Shown here piece after piece: positions 55,601 through 62,409 of a DNA stretch of 64,000 nucleotides. The notes beneath the pieces were generated by a model, which was given only the letters and a program-made list of their open reading frames with translations, made no database searches and was not told the DNA's origin. The DNA lies in NCBI RefSeq assembly GCF_006438925.1, contig NZ_RCZA01000013.1, positions 297,219-361,218 on the forward strand, read 5' to 3'. The stretch is from Pseudomonas mandelii. Lineage in GTDB: Bacteria > Pseudomonadota > Gammaproteobacteria > Pseudomonadales > Pseudomonadaceae. Each line of letters starts with the position of its first letter. Position 1 is the stretch's first letter. Made by a program: the position numbers and the translations under genes.

Positions 55601-56761
55601 CGGGTTCCATTTGAGTGTTTGCAGAGAAGTCTTGATCTTGCCGAGGAACTTGCCCGCATCACCGTGGGGGATGAGCCTGAGGAAAGAGCGCTGGTAATTC
55701 ACATCGCGCAGCCTGTAGCTCAGGTCATTTTCAAAGGACTTGAGCGAGGCATATTCCATGACCGGCGCCACCGGATCACCCGGAATACAGACGATGATCC
55801 GCGAGTCCTGGTAACCCAGTACGTCAAACAGGTTTACACCGGGATTGGTCCAGCTGAAGTTGACCTTTTTAGCTTTGCGCCGGCTTGCGCCAATGACAAA
55901 CAGCTCACTGACAGGCGACCCCAGCACATGCAACTGACTGAAAGTGACGCGTTCACCGTCCAGTGTTGGCGATTTGTCGCCGTTGAGCACGGCCAGCAAT
56001 GTGCTGTAGGCCGATGGCGTGATCAGCGATTTGAGGTGGGCGATATGGGCATGCACCCGCAGACTGTCCTTCCACGCGCCGACGGTTTGGGTGCGCACGG
56101 TGGCGGCCCTGTCCGCGGCGTCAAACATCGCCGTCAGGTGTTCCTGATACTGCTTGCCGATATCCAGTTCACGGCATAGCGAGGCGAAATCGGCGGGCTT
56201 TATCGGTAGCTTCTTGATCCTGTAGCGCGTTGAAGGGCCCTTTTCCGGATAGTCCCAACCGTAAGGTCCTCCTTGAGTTTCCAGATAGGCAGCCCGTTTA
56301 CCTCGCTCAGCAATGACGTCACGCTCACCAAACACCTGGTCTTCTTCAAAATTGCGCAGTGCCAGTTGCAGCAGTGTCTGGTGAGTGATGAGCGAGCCTG
56401 CAAAGGGCTCGTAGAGCCAGGTCTGCGCAACATCAACTTTCAACCCGAACTTTTTTTGCAACGCCGCTTCGAGCAACGGTTGCGCGAAATCGGTGACTCC
56501 TTTGAGCCCGGCGAGTGTTTTTGCCAGGGTTTCGTTGGCGGTTCGACTGCGCTTCTGGTCGTCCCGTACAGTTTGTCGTTGGTCGCTGGAGGCCTTCTGA
56601 AACCAGTCCGGCATGGCATTTTCGGCCAGGCCTCCTGGTGTTCTCGCCCGATCCAGAGCCCGGAAGTTTGCCGGGGTCAGGTGGCGTATCCGATCGTGCA
56701 GCTTTTTTTTGATGAAATGATTGTGAAGGCCCTTTTCCTGGACCGATGGGATTCCACTCAT
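49682..56761 (-). CDS. Very large LRR protein with C-terminal NEL-type E3 ubiquitin ligase domain
   Basis: A protein of 2359 residues. Residues 1-1090 match in style the DUF6543/dermonecrotic-toxin-type N-terminus of large Pseudomonas proteins, with a hydrophobic patch near 475-560 (ILNVAAFFVPGLGEVMMAVM). Three helix-plus-LRR units follow from about 1105 to 2030, with repeats such as LESLDLRFNRLDSLDVSAMTRLKTL. After an acidic Ser/Asp linker (SDSSSVNDSDSDDS) comes the NEL region, whose catalytic cysteine is C2159 in the CxD motif of GATCVDGQ. NEL enzymes (IpaH, SspH) are bacterial effectors that ubiquitinate host proteins. No secretion signal, chaperone or secretion locus is visible here. The start is ATG 56761 (MSGIPSVQEK); a TTG at 56800 is less likely. 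Confidence 0.9.
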   Translation of the reverse strand: MSGIPSVQEKGLHNHFIKKKLHDRIRHLTPANFRALDRARTPGGLAENAMPDWFQKASSDQRQTVRDDQKRSRTANETLAKTLAGLKGVTDFAQPLLEAALQKKFGLKVDVAQTWLYEPFAGSLITHQTLLQLALRNFEEDQVFGERDVIAERGKRAAYLETQGGPYGWDYPEKGPSTRYRIKKLPIKPADFASLCRELDIGKQYQEHLTAMFDAADRAATVRTQTVGAWKDSLRVHAHIAHLKSLITPSAYSTLLAVLNGDKSPTLDGERVTFSQLHVLGSPVSELFVIGASRRKAKKVNFSWTNPGVNLFDVLGYQDSRIIVCIPGDPVAPVMEYASLKSFENDLSYRLRDVNYQRSFLRLIPHGDAGKFLGKIKTSLQTLKWNPDFPYRKQTLLGHIDGVYENVYRDEPALDISEEFFDTELFGELYTRHQTRLKETAEQLAVPAAKVDHDAWYERLARYAEWGLNILNVAAFFVPGLGEVMMAVMAVQLTTDIYHGVEAWSIGDTDQAWSYLKSVAVNVAFMAAVGAVASKAPKVLSTPIVDGLVKVKLPFGSEQLWRPGLTPYLSDRVLPAGLKPNKLGQYEVDGKTYIRLDGNVYEKTFDPRLNKWRLKHPTAPDAYSPVLEHNGEGAWRHRFERPLEWDRATLLRRLGPVTDGIDAATLEKIADISGVNDDVLRKIHTDNLRLPSALSDTLRQFQIDRQLNEMIEQIRLDQPVPDSRYNDVLPHVINMPRWPQGRVIDVFDNASLSGASSRYGEASTPMKPSIRISREDVSAGKLPERVLAALDEEEIVRLLGGDGARVEAERETVFRQQLGDQLSGNKTSLFDKLSQDSKATTREIQALQRTSPSLSTDAAQEVLTNATAKERLYIKQTGRLPTSLLLKGRARARVTRLNKALAGLQLESMASSDSQRLALHSLEKLPDWPKNLRLEVRQGDCGGKLLDSIGSETAEQVKYLVKDGYQHHQANQFQAFDQQQNALNSVPKEGDNFFSSVMHALPDDVRIQLGMPNVAQGAKLQKTLSIYAMGHRDQMMETLVPNAATPRFRPPVRLADGRVGYPLSGRGAGATVNPSLVSRLRDVYPNFSDELAESMVIQLALDGMTETQIANLLNMRGREYEALTAQLEQWAHSDDWNTVRYQVARNIRDVWQQRGIYDGDASVYLDVGAADSLPELAGNFPHVRHLNMSVGGVLSQTPEAFVRQFPNARSLRLRIQGGVDRVQLAERLNALPSIRELEMVGPLGPEFTEAAQSLIDAMPQLQRLDVIGMAGELDVSRLTQLHSLSVYGTTEAWPKGALQLPQLRSLDLAHSSVKTLPPEWLSGHESLWPGMKLNWARLSTEDFSKAYEYVHDNPAHLLDTGQMLDRYCQGTLYNALETSDELSKIALGRMKAEGLAGRALLARTNALRQDGQALRQQLEAWQQRTARANGRQVNIRERESVARRIRECWRDGLRKRYGGTEEAQSSQPQAGPSTVRPWPVMPRQVISSTLDLSGWALGDLPELPALSATNFAHVQTLKMSGVVASSEDFSRFLSGFTDIRELDLCGNQLQDLPSALDNLGKLTDLELSRNHLTITPSMQQRLNRLSALESLDLRFNRLDSLDVSAMTRLKTLRVGHTAIKDWPKGALDLSGLGTLELNNSAITTIPEAALTGHDALRIDMIGCRLTAKARTDLLASTSSETPMGIPRARLQAGITIGKPEYFPVLVAQNPDLLLPLPVVPGNDLTLLTPQARLRRLDPDLPGAEAIQMIDELTLRHGGAGPLYEQLAKWDRQHQALTKTLNTWIETPPQQVDESSPPVWIAATERRQAADRIMACWRQNLRGAQAVESASGGYILDLSDNPLGNLPALPADFAHVGALNLNNVYLREEGLSDFLDAFTHVHTLALNANALSALPESVTSLNSLKRLSAVNNRFSDAPQLQRQLAGLSNLESLNLAENWLESLDISPLTRLQALDLSGNRLIIWPQGALQLPSLSALDLRDNMIESIPPVLMADEHRVLRAGTNLASNETLDGASLLMLRNQVREDEEIVGWRPGEIDEALERFDSTSDSSSVNDSDSDDSIASDVEVDMDEVTGTDARERWIAPSAADSEELIRIWNDFEQAPNNQFFFNLLTKMEGTTDFLTGRADLVRRVHNVLRVADSDAGLRDTIFEMARSGATCVDGQILLFSDIEVKAFEFETAKSISPGQQGNVLFRLGRNLFRLGKVEEIANRDIVQRQAQRRSTDPAEVRLAYRIGLAERLELPGQPRGMRYSGNVAPAMLDAAYAEVIVAEQSSAFIDDLVGRKYWSDYLKDKYPERFAQVREGFAGREHEVDEAYPNYGEGAQEQYKTAMQAIEADLLFEQGTLVRELSEKERTLVGL

Positions 56762-56913
56762 GTGGCAATACCTGATGCTGTCAAATGAAGCACCAGTCAA
56801 TCAGCAGGTTTGACGTCCAGGGCGGTACATATTTATACCGGGTGGCGCCGGGGGCGATCTTCTTTCCGTAGGTTGTCTATGCTTGTCTTACTCAAACGGG
56901 AGACGAGGGGTTT

Positions 56914-57132
56914 ATGGACGATCCAGCCGACAAAAAGCCGCCCACTTTCTGGCAGATGCTGCACAGCGTCATGGCGGCGGCGTTCGGGGTGCAGAGCGGG
57001 AAGAACCGGGCGCGGGACTTCACTCACGGCAAGCCCAGTCATTTCGTGATTCTGGGGATTTTGTTCACCGCGGTGTTCGCATTGACGCTGTACGGCATCG
57101 TGCAACTGGTGGTGCATCTGGCCGGGGTTTAG
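56914..57132 (+). CDS. DUF2970-family small membrane protein
   Basis: A protein of 72 residues. The N-terminus is polar (PPTFWQMLHSVMAAAFGVQSGKNRARDF, the DUF2970 signature) and a single helix follows (HFVILGILFTAVFALTLYGI). The function is unknown; the family is widespread in proteobacteria. It ends with a 4-bp overlap with the convergent binding-protein gene. The only gene between the large NEL gene and the binding protein. Confidence 0.88.
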   Translation: MDDPADKKPPTFWQMLHSVMAAAFGVQSGKNRARDFTHGKPSHFVILGILFTAVFALTLYGIVQLVVHLAGV

Positions 57133-58202
57133 CGCATCAAGGTTTGCAGACTGAACGGATAGCGATACGACGTCGGCCGGCCCTTGGCTGAAAGACGGCG
57201 GAAGTTCACACCGTAATCCGGTGATTCCCCCATGGCCAGCAATCGCCGGGCCTGTGCCTTGTCGATCAATTGCAGCAACGGGATTCTCCGGTCTCGGCCG
57301 CCGTAATGGCTGAGATCCACGCCTTGCTCAAGATCATGCAGCTCCACCAGCGCCCAACCGCCCAACGTGAAGTGCCCGCCCAACAGCACGCTAATGCGTC
57401 CGTCGACCGTCGCCTGTAACGCCGCCGGCGAGGTGTTGACCGCACTGAACAATGCATCCTTGCCGGGTAGCCCACCCGTCTCCGAAAACGCCTGCATGGC
57501 GCCAAACGCCATTTCGTCATTGGCTGACCACACCAGCGAGACCTTCGGGTAACGCCGGAACAGCAGTTTGGCCTGTTCATAGGCCCGTTCCCGGGTCCAG
57601 CCGCTATAAACCAGTTGGCGCAAGCGTACTTCAGGGTGCTCGGCCAAGGCCCGCATCATGCCTTGCTCGCGCAGTTGCGCCGAAGGGGTGATCTTCAGGC
57701 CGGAAAACGCCAGCAACTCGATGACCTGACCGGGCGCCGCGGGCGGATGCTGGCGAATCAGTTCCTTGAGCATCAGGTAGCCGCCCTCCTCGTCGTTAGG
57801 CACCAGACTGCCCAAGCGCTCAGGGCGCTCGCCCAACAGACTCATTTGGTTGGCCGTCAGGGACGCGTTGACCATGAACAGCTTTACCCCGCTGCCCTGG
57901 GCCAGACGAATGATCTGCGGGGCGACGTACTGTTCGTTGGCGAACACCAGATAGTCCGGACGATCAGGGCCTTGCAGCGCCTGACGCGCTTGCGCCAACG
58001 TGAGCTCCGGCATGCGTCGGGAATAGAGAATCTGCAGATCAATGCCCAGATCTGTGGCTGCCGCCTGCATGAATTGCGAATAGCTGATCCAGAAGGCTTC
58101 GTCAGTCTTTCCGGGGCTCAGGAACAATACCGATTCCGCGCGCGAAACGGGGCCGTAAACCGCGCCGCACATCAGCAGGAATGAGTAGAAAAACTTCAAC
58201 AT
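57129..58202 (-). CDS. Orphan periplasmic type-1 substrate-binding protein
   Basis: A protein of 357 residues with a signal peptide (MLKFFYSFLLMCGAVYGPVSRA, cleaved before ESVL) and a ribose/galactose-binding-type fold: PDYLVFANEQYVAPQIIRLA, GYLMLKELIRQHPPA, VSLVWSANDEMAFGAMQAF. No ABC permease or ATPase is adjacent, so it may serve a sensor kinase or chemoreceptor, as such lone periplasmic proteins often do in pseudomonads. The start is ATG 58202; a longer frame to 58238 adds non-family residues. Confidence 0.85.
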   Translation of the reverse strand: MLKFFYSFLLMCGAVYGPVSRAESVLFLSPGKTDEAFWISYSQFMQAAATDLGIDLQILYSRRMPELTLAQARQALQGPDRPDYLVFANEQYVAPQIIRLAQGSGVKLFMVNASLTANQMSLLGERPERLGSLVPNDEEGGYLMLKELIRQHPPAAPGQVIELLAFSGLKITPSAQLREQGMMRALAEHPEVRLRQLVYSGWTRERAYEQAKLLFRRYPKVSLVWSANDEMAFGAMQAFSETGGLPGKDALFSAVNTSPAALQATVDGRISVLLGGHFTLGGWALVELHDLEQGVDLSHYGGRDRRIPLLQLIDKAQARRLLAMGESPDYGVNFRRLSAKGRPTSYRYPFSLQTLMR

Positions 58203-58320
58203 TGATCGTCCGAGCCCCCCCGGCAATTCGCCGCGCATTATAGCCAGCGAAGTCCCGGAAAACGGCGTTTATTCCGGTTATTGTCCGACAATCGTCGGAA
58301 TCGGGCCCGGACGGGGTCGG

Positions 58321-58434
58321 TTATTGATGGCTGACCCAAAATACCGCTGTGCCCACGACCAGGATGATCAGGAACAGAATGGCCCAAGCATCGACCGTGC
58401 TATCGGGTTTTGACGTTTTGGTAGGGTTGCTCAT
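58321..58434 (-). CDS. Small single-pass membrane protein, 37 residues
   Basis: The minus-strand reading frame starts at ATG 58434 with GAGG eight bases upstream. The peptide begins MSNPTKTSKPDSTVDAWAIL, crosses the membrane once (LFLIILVVGTAVFW) and ends VSHQ. The N-terminus is polar and Pro/Thr rich. The good ribosome site and clean helix support a real gene. The function is unknown; its neighbours are the orphan binding protein and cysI. Confidence 0.7.
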   Translation of the reverse strand: MSNPTKTSKPDSTVDAWAILFLIILVVGTAVFWVSHQ

Positions 58435-58727
58435 TGCATCGCCTCTTGTCGGTTTTATCGGTGATTGCATAAAGACTCGAGCACAGTTAAGACGATGATT
58501 GCCCGCACCACAAATGTGGGTTTTGCCTCATTGGCCTTCATTAGTCGTTTTGGTTCTTTACATATACTCAAACATCACTTTTGCGCATAACTGCAAACTG
58601 GTATCTTGCCCCGGCTCCGTTGGGAGTGCGCGGCCGTGCGCGCAGAATTGCCGAGGCAGTATCGAGACTTCAGCAAGCCAAAAACGCAGCTGGATCCGAC
58701 CGGCCCAAGCCTGAGAACAGGACTTAT

Positions 58728-60386
58728 ATGTACGTATACGACGAGTACGATCAGCGGATCATCGAGGACCGCGTCAAGCAGTTCCGTGATCAGACCCGAC
58801 GCTATCTGGCAGGCGAGCTGAGCGAAGAAGAATTCCGCCCTCTGCGCCTGCAAAATGGCCTTTACATCCAGCGCTTCGCGCCGATGTTGCGGGTGGCGGT
58901 GCCTTACGGCCAACTGACTTCGCGCCAGACGCGAATGATGGCCAAGATTGCCCGTGACTACGACAAGGGCTATGCCCACATCAGCACCCGGCAGAACGTA
59001 CAGTTCAACTGGCCGGCGCTGGAAGACATCCCGGACATCCTTGCCGAACTGGCGACCGTGCAAATGCACGCGATCCAGACCAGCGGCAACTGCTTGCGCA
59101 ACGTCACCACCGACCAGTTCGCCGGTGTCGCTGCCGACGAGCTGATCGATCCGCGCCCGTGGTGCGAGATCGTCCGCCAATGGACCACGTTCCACCCTGA
59201 ATTCGCTTACTTGCCGCGCAAGTTCAAGATCGCCATCAACGGTTCGACTTCCGACCGTGCGGCCATCGAAGTCCATGACATCGGCCTTGAGCCGGTGCAC
59301 AACGCCGCTGGCGAGCTGGGCTTCCGTGTGCTGGTGGGTGGCGGTCTCGGCCGTACCCCTGTGGTGGGCGCGTTCATCAATGAATTCCTGCCGTGGCAAG
59401 ACCTGTTGAGCTACCTCGACGCCATCTTGCGGGTGTACAACCGCTACGGTCGTCGCGACAACAAGTACAAGGCGCGGATCAAGATTCTGGTCAAGGCCCT
59501 GACACCGGAAGTCTTCGCACAAAAAGTCGACGCAGAGATGGAACACCTTCGCGGTGGCGAGACCACGCTGACTGAAGCCGAAGTGCATCGTGTGGCCAAA
59601 CACTTCGTTGATCCGGAGTACAAGGCTCTGGACAACCAGACCCTGGCATTGGCCGAATTCGACAAAGAACACCCGGGCTTCGCGCGCTGGCGCAGCCGCA
59701 ATACCCTGGCCCACAAAAAGCCGGGTTATGTGGCCGTGACCCTGTCCCTGAAGCCGACCGGTGTTGCACCGGGCGACATCACCGACAAGCAGCTCGATGC
59801 CGTTGCCGACCTGGCCGATCGTTACAGCTTCGGTCAACTGCGCACCTCCCACGAGCAGAACATCATTCTGGCCGACGTTGAGCAGTCCCAACTGTTCGCG
59901 ATGTGGGGCGAGTTGCGCGAGCAAGGTTTCGCCACGCCGAACATCGGCTTGCTGACCGACATCATCTGCTGCCCGGGCGGCGACTTCTGCTCCCTGGCCA
60001 ACGCCAAGTCGATCCCGATCGCCGAATCGATCCAGCGTCGTTTCGAAGACCTGGACTACCTGTTCGACATCGGCGAACTGGACCTGAACATCTCCGGCTG
60101 CATGAACGCCTGTGGTCACCACCACGTCGGCCACATCGGCATCCTCGGGGTGGACAAGAAAGGCGAAGAGTTCTACCAGGTTTCCCTGGGTGGCAGCGGA
60201 AGTCGCGACGCCAGCCTCGGTAAAATTCTCGGCCCGTCCTTCGCCCAGGAAGCCATGCCTGATGTAATTGAAAAGCTGATCGACGTGTACATCGAACAAC
60301 GTACCGAAGACGAGCGTTTCATCGACACCTATCAGCGTATTGGCATCGACCTCTTCAAGGAGCGCGTCTATGCAGCGAATAATTAA
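58728..60386 (+). CDS. cysI: Sulfite reductase hemoprotein subunit (nitrite/sulfite reductase)
   Basis: A siroheme and 4Fe-4S enzyme of 552 residues. The cluster ligands are the cysteines of CCPGGDFCSLANAKS and NISGCMNACGHHHVGH, and the N-terminal half carries TRQNVQFNWPALEDIPDILAEL. It reduces sulfite to sulfide with six electrons for cysteine synthesis. The start is ATG 58728 (MYVYDEYDQRI) with AGGA upstream. The 293 bp before it (58435-58727) hold no gene. The 3' end overlaps the DUF934 gene by 17 bp. Confidence 0.95.
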   Translation: MYVYDEYDQRIIEDRVKQFRDQTRRYLAGELSEEEFRPLRLQNGLYIQRFAPMLRVAVPYGQLTSRQTRMMAKIARDYDKGYAHISTRQNVQFNWPALEDIPDILAELATVQMHAIQTSGNCLRNVTTDQFAGVAADELIDPRPWCEIVRQWTTFHPEFAYLPRKFKIAINGSTSDRAAIEVHDIGLEPVHNAAGELGFRVLVGGGLGRTPVVGAFINEFLPWQDLLSYLDAILRVYNRYGRRDNKYKARIKILVKALTPEVFAQKVDAEMEHLRGGETTLTEAEVHRVAKHFVDPEYKALDNQTLALAEFDKEHPGFARWRSRNTLAHKKPGYVAVTLSLKPTGVAPGDITDKQLDAVADLADRYSFGQLRTSHEQNIILADVEQSQLFAMWGELREQGFATPNIGLLTDIICCPGGDFCSLANAKSIPIAESIQRRFEDLDYLFDIGELDLNISGCMNACGHHHVGHIGILGVDKKGEEFYQVSLGGSGSRDASLGKILGPSFAQEAMPDVIEKLIDVYIEQRTEDERFIDTYQRIGIDLFKERVYAANN

Positions 60387-60864
60387 GAACAACGAAGTCG
60401 TCGACGAAACCTGGCACTTGCTGCCCAAGGACTTCAACATCGACGAGATCAGCAACTGCGACGACTACATCGTCCCGTTGCAGCTGTGGCGCGAACACAG
60501 CCGTATGCTCAAGGCCCGCGATGGCGGCCTGGGCGTGTGGCTGGATGCCGATGAAGAAGCCGAAGAGATTGGTGACGACGTGGAAAATTTCCAGGTGATC
60601 GCCCTGAATTTCCCGGCCTTCACCGACGGCCGCAACTACTCCAACGCCCGCCTGCTGCGTGACCGTTACGGTTTCAAAGGCGAATTGCGGGCGATTGGCG
60701 ATATACTGCGCGACCAGCTGTTCTACCTGCACCGCTGCGGTTTCGACGCCTTTGCGATCCGCGCCGATAAAGACCCGTACGAAGCCCTGGAAGGTCTCAA
60801 GGACTTCTCGGTGACCTATCAGGCTGCTACCGACGAACCGCTGCCGCTGTTCCGTCGCCGCTAA
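60370..60864 (+). CDS. DUF934 protein, CysI-associated
   Basis: A protein of 164 residues, DUF934 family (MQRIIKNNEVVDETWHLLPK at the start; FPAFTDGRNYSNARLLRDRYGFKGELRAIGDIL and LHRCGFDAFAIR in the middle). It is nearly always next to cysI or cysH and is thought to help sulfite reduction, perhaps as an electron-transfer or assembly partner; the biochemistry is not settled. The start overlaps the cysI stop and a terminator follows. Confidence 0.92.
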   Translation: MQRIIKNNEVVDETWHLLPKDFNIDEISNCDDYIVPLQLWREHSRMLKARDGGLGVWLDADEEAEEIGDDVENFQVIALNFPAFTDGRNYSNARLLRDRYGFKGELRAIGDILRDQLFYLHRCGFDAFAIRADKDPYEALEGLKDFSVTYQAATDEPLPLFRRR

Positions 60865-60876
60865 GTACGCGTAAAC

Positions 60877-60915
60877 AAAAAGCCCTGAATCGGAAATCCG
60901 GTTCAGGGCTTTTTT
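60877..60915 (+). terminator. Rho-independent terminator after the cysI operon
   Basis: AAAAAGCCCTGAA-TCGGAAATCCGG-TTCAGGGCTTTTTT: a 10-bp stem plus T-run. It also carries an A-run on the other side and may serve sohB on the minus strand. Confidence 0.93.
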
Positions 60916-60946
60916 GTGTCCGGCGTAAACGATTACGCGAGGGTGC

Positions 60947-61969
60947 TTACCAGAAGCGTTGCTGGGTCAACCGGCTCCACCAGCTCAGCAGCACACGATC
61001 GACCGAGCCGCTGGCCGCCATGCCGATGCGCTCCTGCAGGCTTTTGCGTTCGGCGTAGTGCAAGTGGTACAGCTCGGACTTCTTGGCGCGCTCGGCGAGG
61101 TATTCATCGCTGGTCTTGAGTTCGTCCACCAGTTGCTTGTCCAGCGCCGCAACGCCGAGCCAGATTTCACCGGTGGCCACTTCGTCGATGGCCAGTTGCG
61201 GGCGATAGCGGGAAACGAAGTTCTTGAACAACTGGTGAGTGATGTCCAGGTCTTCCTGGAACTTCTCGCGGCCCTTCTCGGTGTTTTCGCCAAACACCGT
61301 CAGGGTGCGCTTGTATTCGCCTGCGGTCAGCACTTCGAAGTCGATGTCGTGCTTTTTCAGCAGGCGGTTGACGTTAGGCAACTGCGCCACGACGCCGATC
61401 GAGCCGAGGATCGCGAATGGCGCGCTGATGATCTTCTCGCCGATGCACGCCATCATGTAGCCGCCGCTGGCCGCGACCTTGTCGATGCACACGGTCAACG
61501 GCACACCGGCATCACGAATACGCGCCAGTTGCGAGGACGCCAGGCCGTAGCTGTGAACCATGCCACCGCCGCTTTCCAGACGCAGCACTACTTCATCCTT
61601 GGGCGTGGCGAGGGTCAGCAGCGCGGTGATTTCATGGCGCAGGCTTTCAGTCGCCGATGCCTTGATGTCGCCATCGAAATCCAGCACGAACACCCGTGGC
61701 TTGGCCTCGGTTTTCTTCTTTTGCTTTTTCTCGGTTTTAGCTTCGACCTTGCGCAAGGCCTTGAGCTGGTCCTTGTCGAGCAAAGTTTGCTCCAGGCGTT
61801 CGCGCAGCCCTTTGTAGAAATCATTGAGTTTGCTGACTTGCAACTGGCCGGTCGACTTGCGTCGACCTTTACTGCGCAACGCCGCGAAACTGGCCAGGAC
61901 CACCAGGATGGCGATCACCAGTGTCACGGTTTTAGCCAGAAAAACTGCGTACTCGGCAAAAAACTCCAC
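60947..61969 (-). CDS. sohB: Probable inner-membrane protease SohB, peptidase family S49
   Basis: A protein of 340 residues. One N-terminal membrane helix (AYVFLAKTVTLVIAILVVLASF-like region), a Lys/Glu-rich linker (KVEAKTEKKQKKKTEAKP), then the S49 fold: the nucleophile Ser in VAASGGYMMACIG and the base Lys in GEYKRTLTVFGEN. I take GTG 61969 as the start (GAGG seven bases upstream, giving the usual EFFAEYAVF beginning), which shortens the open frame by ten residues. It degrades or cuts membrane-associated peptides; targets are unknown. Confidence 0.92.
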   Translation of the reverse strand: MEFFAEYAVFLAKTVTLVIAILVVLASFAALRSKGRRKSTGQLQVSKLNDFYKGLRERLEQTLLDKDQLKALRKVEAKTEKKQKKKTEAKPRVFVLDFDGDIKASATESLRHEITALLTLATPKDEVVLRLESGGGMVHSYGLASSQLARIRDAGVPLTVCIDKVAASGGYMMACIGEKIISAPFAILGSIGVVAQLPNVNRLLKKHDIDFEVLTAGEYKRTLTVFGENTEKGREKFQEDLDITHQLFKNFVSRYRPQLAIDEVATGEIWLGVAALDKQLVDELKTSDEYLAERAKKSELYHLHYAERKSLQERIGMAASGSVDRVLLSWWSRLTQQRFW

Positions 61970-62023
61970 AGGGGAACCTCGAAGGCTTGAAAGCCCCATT
62001 CTACGGGCATTGTTCGGTGAGTG

Positions 62024-62051
62024 TCTAACATCGTTCTAACGCTGCTCTAAC
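62024..62051. repeat. Three TCTAAC direct repeats at 11-bp spacing
   Basis: TCTAAC at 62024, 62035 and 62046, each one helical turn apart, at the point where core genes (sohB) give way to phage-like DNA. The pattern resembles arm-type recombinase sites or response-regulator boxes; neither is shown by the sequence. Confidence 0.4.
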
Positions 62052-62230
62052 ACTTTGATCCACCTGAGAGCTACCGCCAGCGGCTTTGAATGATCGACCT
62101 ACAGTGGCGCACATGAACGCGATAAGGACCCCATGCGAGCGCCTATGCGGACCTGCGCGAGGGCACACGGGGGAACCTTGGTGAGTAGAAGCAATGAGGT
62201 GGTCTTTCAGATTTTTCTGTCAGATTCTCA

Positions 62231-62314
62231 TCAGGGGCCCTTGAGGCGCCCGTATAGCCAGAAGGCCACATGAACAGCCACGCAGACCCAGTAGGCAGCG
62301 TGAAGCATGTCCAT
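62231..62314 (-). CDS. Tiny membrane peptide, 27 residues
   Basis: ATG 62314 is preceded by a strong AAGGAG six bases away. The peptide opens MDMLHAAYWVCVAVHVAFW and ends LYGRLKGP, largely one hydrophobic helix. The frame and ribosome site are good. It lies in the phage-like segment. The function is unknown. A 46-codon frame overlaps it on the other strand with a weaker ribosome site. Confidence 0.5.
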   Translation of the reverse strand: MDMLHAAYWVCVAVHVAFWLYGRLKGP

Positions 62315-62409
62315 AAGGTTCTCCTTGAACATGCAATAGGGCTGATGGCGTTTCAGTCTATATTGTGTCTCAGCCGCACCGTGCGACTTCGATAATGGAT
62401 AGGGTAGCC

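Noticed and set aside
49735..56790. Long frames on the plus strand opposite the NEL gene, for example 54851-56179.
   Set aside because: They are shadow frames of the large minus-strand gene, with no ribosome sites or family text; high GC favours such long antisense frames.
62133..62273. 46-codon plus-strand frame (starting MRAPMRTCARAHGG) with AAGGA before its ATG.
   Set aside because: It overlaps the 27-codon minus-strand frame, which has the stronger ribosome site and a clean helix. The text is low-complexity Arg/Thr/Ser without any recognisable motif.
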